9,570 nt of DNA from Bacteroidales bacterium UBA1458 (GTDB lineage Bacteria; Bacteroidota; Bacteroidia; Bacteroidales; VadinHA17): assembly GCA_002325785.1 (NCBI GenBank), contig DCSU01000075.1, positions 1 through 9,570 on the forward strand. The letters are read 5' to 3'. The stretch's first letter is position 1. Every line of letters begins with the position of its first letter. A program made the translations under genes and the position numbers. The notes beneath the pieces are model-generated. The model had not been told where the DNA came from. It searched no databases and worked only from the letters and a program-made list of their open reading frames with translations. Of the stretch, positions 6,542-9,570 are shown piece after piece.

Positions 6542-7249
6542 ATGGCTTTCGTGATACAACAACTGAAGAAGAAATGCAGCTGTCTCTCATGTGAACTGAG
6601 AAACCTCACCTTTTCCACACTGGAAGGAGAGGACATAGAGCGCGTATGCGCATCCAGGGAAGAGATTCCCTACTCAAAGGGTGAGCTTATACACAGGGAG
6701 GGTGACAGGATACACGATTTCAAATACCTTAAGAACGGGCTGGTGAAGCTTTACAAGGTCACTGAGAGCGGTGAGGAACAGATCATCACCATCACCAGGC
6801 CATTCGAATTCGTCAGTAATACCAACGTCTTCTATGAGGAGAACTACAGGTATTCTCTCTCGGCGCTTGAAGATTCTGTAGTCTGCTGTATCCACATTGA
6901 CCTCATAAAGGAGCTGATCCTTAGGAATGGCAAGTTTGCCATGAACCTGCTCACCATTCTTTCGCGCACATCCGAAAACATAATTTCACTGGGTCTGGAA
7001 ATACGCAAAAGGAACCTGGCCGGCCGGATAGCCTATGTGTTACTTTATTTTTCCGGGGAGATATATCACTCAAGGATATTTGACCTTCCTGTCTCCCGGA
7101 AGGAGATAGCCGACCTGATCAGCATGAGTTCGGCAAACGTCATTCGCACCTTCTCGGAGTTCCGGCGTGACGGTATCATCAAAACCAACGGCCGTACGAT
7201 AGAGATATCGGATATGAGCAAGCTGGAGGTGATCTCCAAAAGAGGCTGA
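6542..7249 (+). CDS. Crp/Fnr family transcriptional regulator
   Basis: This 235-residue regulator has a cyclic-nucleotide-binding-like beta-barrel (about 30-125, with the glycine-rich turns Y-S-K-G-E and R-E-G-D), a long dimerisation helix (about 130-165) and a C-terminal winged helix (FDLPVSRKEIADLISMSSANV onward, about 178-225). The start is well fixed because an in-frame TAA lies two codons upstream (6536-6538). Cysteines sit at 12, 14, 17, 36, 115 and 116. C14-x2-C17-x2-R resembles the N-terminus of many Bacteroidota members, and C115/C116 fall near the fourth cluster ligand of E. coli Fnr, so redox sensing is possible but unproven. In the recognition helix, aligning with CRP, Arg180 and Glu181 are replaced by Ser and Ala while Arg185 is kept, so the operator probably differs from the CRP or FNR site. 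It is divergent from the PHP phosphatase gene. The cAMP-contact residues of CRP are not recognisable. Confidence 0.92.
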   Translation: MAFVIQQLKKKCSCLSCELRNLTFSTLEGEDIERVCASREEIPYSKGELIHREGDRIHDFKYLKNGLVKLYKVTESGEEQIITITRPFEFVSNTNVFYEENYRYSLSALEDSVVCCIHIDLIKELILRNGKFAMNLLTILSRTSENIISLGLEIRKRNLAGRIAYVLLYFSGEIYHSRIFDLPVSRKEIADLISMSSANVIRTFSEFRRDGIIKTNGRTIEISDMSKLEVISKRG

Positions 7250-7307
7250 TTGTACCCGCAACATCGCCGGTCGTGGAGGCGGGCAGGAATACTTGAACCA
7301 AAGGCGT

Positions 7308-8213
7308 TTATTGCAGGCAGTCTCTCAGGGCAGAGGCTATATCTGCGAATTTGAATCCAAACCCTGAATTAACAAGCCGTCCGGAGGAGATCCTGCTGCC
7401 CCCGGTAAGTACTACGGACATTTCTCCAAGTATGGCCTTAAGCAGCCCCGCGGGCACATGAGGCAGGAACACCGGCAGCCGCTTCTGCCTGGCCACCTCG
7501 CGCATGAGCATGTCATGCGTGATATGATCCGGAGCTGCGGCGTTATATGGTCCGGCCATGACGCTGTCAGTGACTGCCCGGAGATAGATACGGCAGAGGT
7601 CATCAATATGAATCCATGGTAAATACTGGCTGCCCGGACCAAACCTTACAATCAGTCCTGCAGCTGCCGGGAAAGTCATCTTTGACAGCGCCGATGCCCG
7701 GGAGGCCAGCACCACGGCTGTCCTTATCTTTACCACCCTGATTCCGGCTTCAGCAAACGGCTCTGCGGCAGCCTCCCAGAGGCGGCATGTCTCACCCAGG
7801 AAATCATCTGCGGGCGGATCACTTTCGGAATAGATTTTTTGAGTTATCTGCGAGCCGTAAATATTCACGCCTGAGGCGGTGATAAATACTGAAGGCATGA
7901 TCCCCCGGCCTGCCGAGACGTGGTAAAGCAGATCAGCCGTTACCGTACGGCTGCTGATGATCTTGCTTTTCCGGTCATTGTTCCACCGCTTTTCTCCAAT
8001 GTTAGCTCCTGCGAGGTGAATTAGCGCGTCTCCTTCCATTATGGCCTCACTGTCACAGTATCCGTTCTGCGGATCCCAACGGTACGATTTGTATTTCCCT
8101 CCCGGCCTGACAGCACGGGTGAGGTGCACCACCTCAAACCCCTCTCCGGCAAGTAGTTCACTCAGGTGTGATCCTATCAGACCTGTTCCCCCGGTTATTA
8201 CCACTCTTTTCAT
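7308..8213 (-). CDS. TIGR01777-type NAD(P)-dependent epimerase (SDR39U1/YfcH-like)
   Basis: This atypical short-chain dehydrogenase of the extended SDR type has 301 residues, the usual length. It has a Rossmann nucleotide-binding GGTGLIG (8-14), HLAGANIGEKRW (66-77), the active-site strand ITASGVNIYG (111-120), DDFLGETCRLWE (136-147), RTAVVLA (164-170) and PWIHIDD (199-205). The C-terminal DUF1731-like part contains LGEM (262-265) and G-F-G-F-K (284-288). Most relatives have G-Y-Y-G where this protein has N-I-Y-G (117-120), so the first tyrosine is replaced by isoleucine. The substrate of the family is not established. Its ATG overlaps the stop of the cysteine-rich gene upstream (8210-8213), which indicates coupled translation. 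It converges on the Crp/Fnr gene with 58 bases between; no strong terminator is visible there. Confidence 0.9.
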   Translation of the reverse strand: MKRVVITGGTGLIGSHLSELLAGEGFEVVHLTRAVRPGGKYKSYRWDPQNGYCDSEAIMEGDALIHLAGANIGEKRWNNDRKSKIISSRTVTADLLYHVSAGRGIMPSVFITASGVNIYGSQITQKIYSESDPPADDFLGETCRLWEAAAEPFAEAGIRVVKIRTAVVLASRASALSKMTFPAAAGLIVRFGPGSQYLPWIHIDDLCRIYLRAVTDSVMAGPYNAAAPDHITHDMLMREVARQKRLPVFLPHVPAGLLKAILGEMSVVLTGGSRISSGRLVNSGFGFKFADIASALRDCLQ

Positions 8214-8638
8214 TTTTGGCTAAGCAGTTCAATTATTTCAATGGCATCGGATATACACTTTTCACAAACCTTTTCGGTGAGTCCCTTATGGTCTATATTT
8301 CTTCTTCCTTCGAAGGAGTTGAGATTCTCCCCCAGCAATTCTGAGCAGAGATCGCTTCCGTTTCTGGCAACGAATATCCTGTTGAACTCTCTCACTTTAT
8401 CATATACCCTGACTTTGTCTTCCTCTCCGGGCAGCCCCTCTTTCCCATACGCCAGTCCTAACCAGATATATGCACCGGTTACCGCTCCGCATGTCTTTTG
8501 CATCCTCCCCATCCCGCCACCGAAGGCAGCCGCTGTCCTGGACGCATCTGCATTCTCACCGGCACAGGCCATCAGCACTGACTGCGAGCAGCTGTATCCG
8601 TTGCGGAAATGGCTGATTGCCTTCTCTTTTGTATTCAT
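8210..8638 (-). CDS. C_GCAxxG_C_C family cysteine-rich (putative redox) protein
   Basis: This small protein of the C_GCAxxG_C_C family (PF09719/TIGR01909) is regarded as redox-active, but no reaction is established. Numbered from this start (142 residues), its cysteines are C17 in G-Y-S-C-S-Q-S, C25, C50 in GGGMGRMQKTCGAVTGA (40-56), C98, C125 and C128. The family GCAxxG box reads T-C-G-A-V-T-G here. It has no signal peptide or membrane helix and is probably cytoplasmic. The open frame extends 32 codons upstream to an ATG at 8734. I reject that extension because it is lysine-, leucine- and isoleucine-rich leader sequence, while GAGGA (8647-8651) lies 8 bases before the ATG at 8638 and M-N-T-K-E-K-A is a typical family N-terminus. 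Its TGA overlaps the ATG of the epimerase. A perfect TAATTTTG (8651-8658) overlaps the Shine-Dalgarno and is therefore doubtful as the promoter. Confidence 0.9.
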   Translation of the reverse strand: MNTKEKAISHFRNGYSCSQSVLMACAGENADASRTAAAFGGGMGRMQKTCGAVTGAYIWLGLAYGKEGLPGEEDKVRVYDKVREFNRIFVARNGSDLCSELLGENLNSFEGRRNIDHKGLTEKVCEKCISDAIEIIELLSQK

Positions 8639-8646
8639 TAACTTTT

Positions 8647-8651
8647 TCCTC
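8647..8651 (-). promoter_or_regulatory. GAGGA ribosome binding site fixing the start of the cysteine-rich protein
   Basis: GAGGA on the minus strand lies 8 bases before the ATG at 8638, good spacing, and supports the 142-residue product over the 174-residue frame from 8734. Confidence 0.6.
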
Positions 8652-8689
8652 AAAATTATTAAAAAATTAAAGCGGAGCAGGATTACCTT

Positions 8690-8720
8690 TTTGATATGAT
8701 TTTGAAATGTTCTACTTTTA
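8690..8720 (+). promoter_or_regulatory. Candidate Bacteroidota promoter for the phosphofructokinase gene
   Basis: TTTG at 8690-8693 is followed, after 19 bases, by TACTTTTA at 8713-8720. This matches the Bacteroidota -33/-7 pattern (TTTG, 19 bp, TAnnTTTG) with one mismatch in the last base of the -7. The start site would be near 8725, giving a leader of about 35 bases that contains AAGG just before the ATG at 8760. Confidence 0.4.
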
Positions 8721-8759
8721 CCGCCTGCATTCAAAATTTATTAAACAACGCAAGGTAAA

Positions 8760-9570
8760 ATGGTAAACCAGAAGAAAATCAAAGGAGTGATTGGTATCCT
8801 GACTGGCGGAGGTGATGTCCCGGGACTTAACCCTGCAATCAGGGCGGTGACCATCAGGGCTAACAGGGAAGGATATAAGGTGATAGGGCTTCGCCGGGGA
8901 TGGGGAGGGATCGTCGAGATAATAAGAGATCCCAAGGCAGATAACAGCAACTGTTTCATTGTACTGACTGATGACATCGTTAACAAGTCAGGAAGAACCG
9001 GTGGGACATATCTTCATACCTCGCGCACAAGGCCGAGCCACGTGGCAAAAAACGCAGTTCCTGATCATCTGAAGGATACTTACAAGGATGAGGTCAATGA
9101 CCTTACACCCGAGGTTCTCAAGAATCTGGAGTGGCTCGGCATCGATTTTCTTATCCCCATCGGGGGTGATGACACGCTGAGCTACGGAGTACATCTGTAC
9201 AAGCAGGGTGTAAAGGTGGTTGCCATACCCAAGACCATGGATAACGACGTTCCCGGAACGGATTATTGCATTGGTTTCAGCACCTGTGTCACACGCACCA
9301 TTCAGATGACAAACACCCTCCGTACCTCGGCAGGGTCACACGAACGCATCATGGTCCTTGAGGTTTTCGGCAGGTATGCCGGATTCACTGCGATGCTCCC
9401 GACCATGGCCGGCGCTGCAAACCGCTGCGTAATTCCTGAGTATAAGTTCGATATCGAACAGCTGACGAGGCTTCTTGTTGAGGATCGTAACTCCAACCCG
9501 AGCAAATATTCAATAGTGCTTGTATCCGAAGGCGCGCTGTACAAAGGCGGTGACATGGTCTTCCAGGACA
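8760..9570 (+). CDS. 6-phosphofructokinase, PPi-type donor site (3' end outside window)
   Basis: This enzyme phosphorylates fructose 6-phosphate to fructose 1,6-bisphosphate in glycolysis. The first 270 residues are present and open at the right edge. The start is ATG at 8760, preceded by AAGG at 8752-8755. Landmarks are ILTGGGDVPGLNPAIRAV (13-30), G-R-T-G-G-T (79-84), PIGGDDTLSYG (133-143), PKTMDNDVPGTD (157-168, D161 the likely catalytic base), MVLEVFGRYAGFTA (198-211) and LVSEGA (254-259). At the positions of E. coli PfkA Gly104 and Gly124 it carries D138 and K158, the pair associated with pyrophosphate-dependent enzymes, so PPi rather than ATP is the likely donor. Such enzymes are often reversible. 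Some members of the mixed PFK group use ATP despite variation here, so the donor is inferred. About 100 bases separate it from the divergent cysteine-rich protein gene. Confidence 0.93.
   Translation, partial: MVNQKKIKGVIGILTGGGDVPGLNPAIRAVTIRANREGYKVIGLRRGWGGIVEIIRDPKADNSNCFIVLTDDIVNKSGRTGGTYLHTSRTRPSHVAKNAVPDHLKDTYKDEVNDLTPEVLKNLEWLGIDFLIPIGGDDTLSYGVHLYKQGVKVVAIPKTMDNDVPGTDYCIGFSTCVTRTIQMTNTLRTSAGSHERIMVLEVFGRYAGFTAMLPTMAGAANRCVIPEYKFDIEQLTRLLVEDRNSNPSKYSIVLVSEGALYKGGDMVFQD

Noticed and set aside
7255..7283. CCCGC...GCGGG pairing between the Crp/Fnr gene and the epimerase
   Set aside because: A 5-bp stem with a loop of about 19 bases and no poly-T is too weak to call a terminator.
8639..8734. 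32-codon N-terminal extension of the cysteine-rich protein
   Set aside because: The extension is low-complexity leader sequence lying in the divergent promoter region, and a good GAGGA precedes the inner ATG at 8638.
8741..9556. Minus-strand open frames opposite the phosphofructokinase gene (8741-8986, 8988-9194, 9302-9556)
   Set aside because: They are shadows of a continuous plus-strand phosphofructokinase frame that carries all family motifs and runs off the window.
1..9570. Undescribed defence, mobile or biosynthetic system
   Set aside because: Every substantial frame is accounted for by housekeeping or known-family genes; there are no transposases, integrases, toxin-antitoxin pairs, CRISPR spacing or large repeats.

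Overview
The window reads as ordinary chromosome of a bacterium in the Bacteroidota, probably Bacteroidales-like. The evidence is a DUF4271 membrane protein beside a Bacteroidota-type HemD and rnpA, a long-form DeoC, a Crp/Fnr regulator of the Bacteroidota type, and matches to the Bacteroidota -7 promoter element (TAnnTTTG) at start-site junctions. There are no tRNA, rRNA, CRISPR, phage or insertion-sequence signals. Coding density is high, and no gap between genes exceeds about 120 bases.

Left block (about 76-5033, all minus strand, transcribed right to left): dtd (D-aminoacyl-tRNA deacylase) overlaps a 14-helix DHA2-type MFS exporter by 4 bases. A 110-base gap follows, then deoC (deoxyribose-phosphate aldolase), the DUF4271 protein, hemD (uroporphyrinogen-III synthase) and rnpA (RNase P protein). 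The last four are closely spaced and look like one operon mixing nucleoside catabolism, tetrapyrrole synthesis and tRNA processing. A 12-base direct repeat encodes the extreme C-terminus of RnpA.

Middle (5096-7249): mntP (Mn2+ efflux) is divergent from dtd. It converges, with 7 bases between, on a minus-strand PHP-domain phosphatase of the histidinol-phosphatase type. That gene is divergent from a plus-strand Crp/Fnr regulator whose promoter lies so close to the ATG that the mRNA may be leaderless.

Right block (7308-9570): a minus-strand pair with a 4-base overlap encodes a cysteine-rich C_GCAxxG_C_C protein followed by a TIGR01777-type NAD(P)-dependent epimerase. Divergent from it is a phosphofructokinase gene cut by the right edge. 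Its phosphate-donor site carries the Asp and Lys typical of pyrophosphate-dependent enzymes.

I found no convincing undescribed multi-gene system. The points most worth checking are the PPi-type phosphofructokinase, the cysteine-rich protein/epimerase pair, the uncharacterised DUF4271 protein in the hemD-rnpA operon, and the possibly leaderless Crp/Fnr gene.
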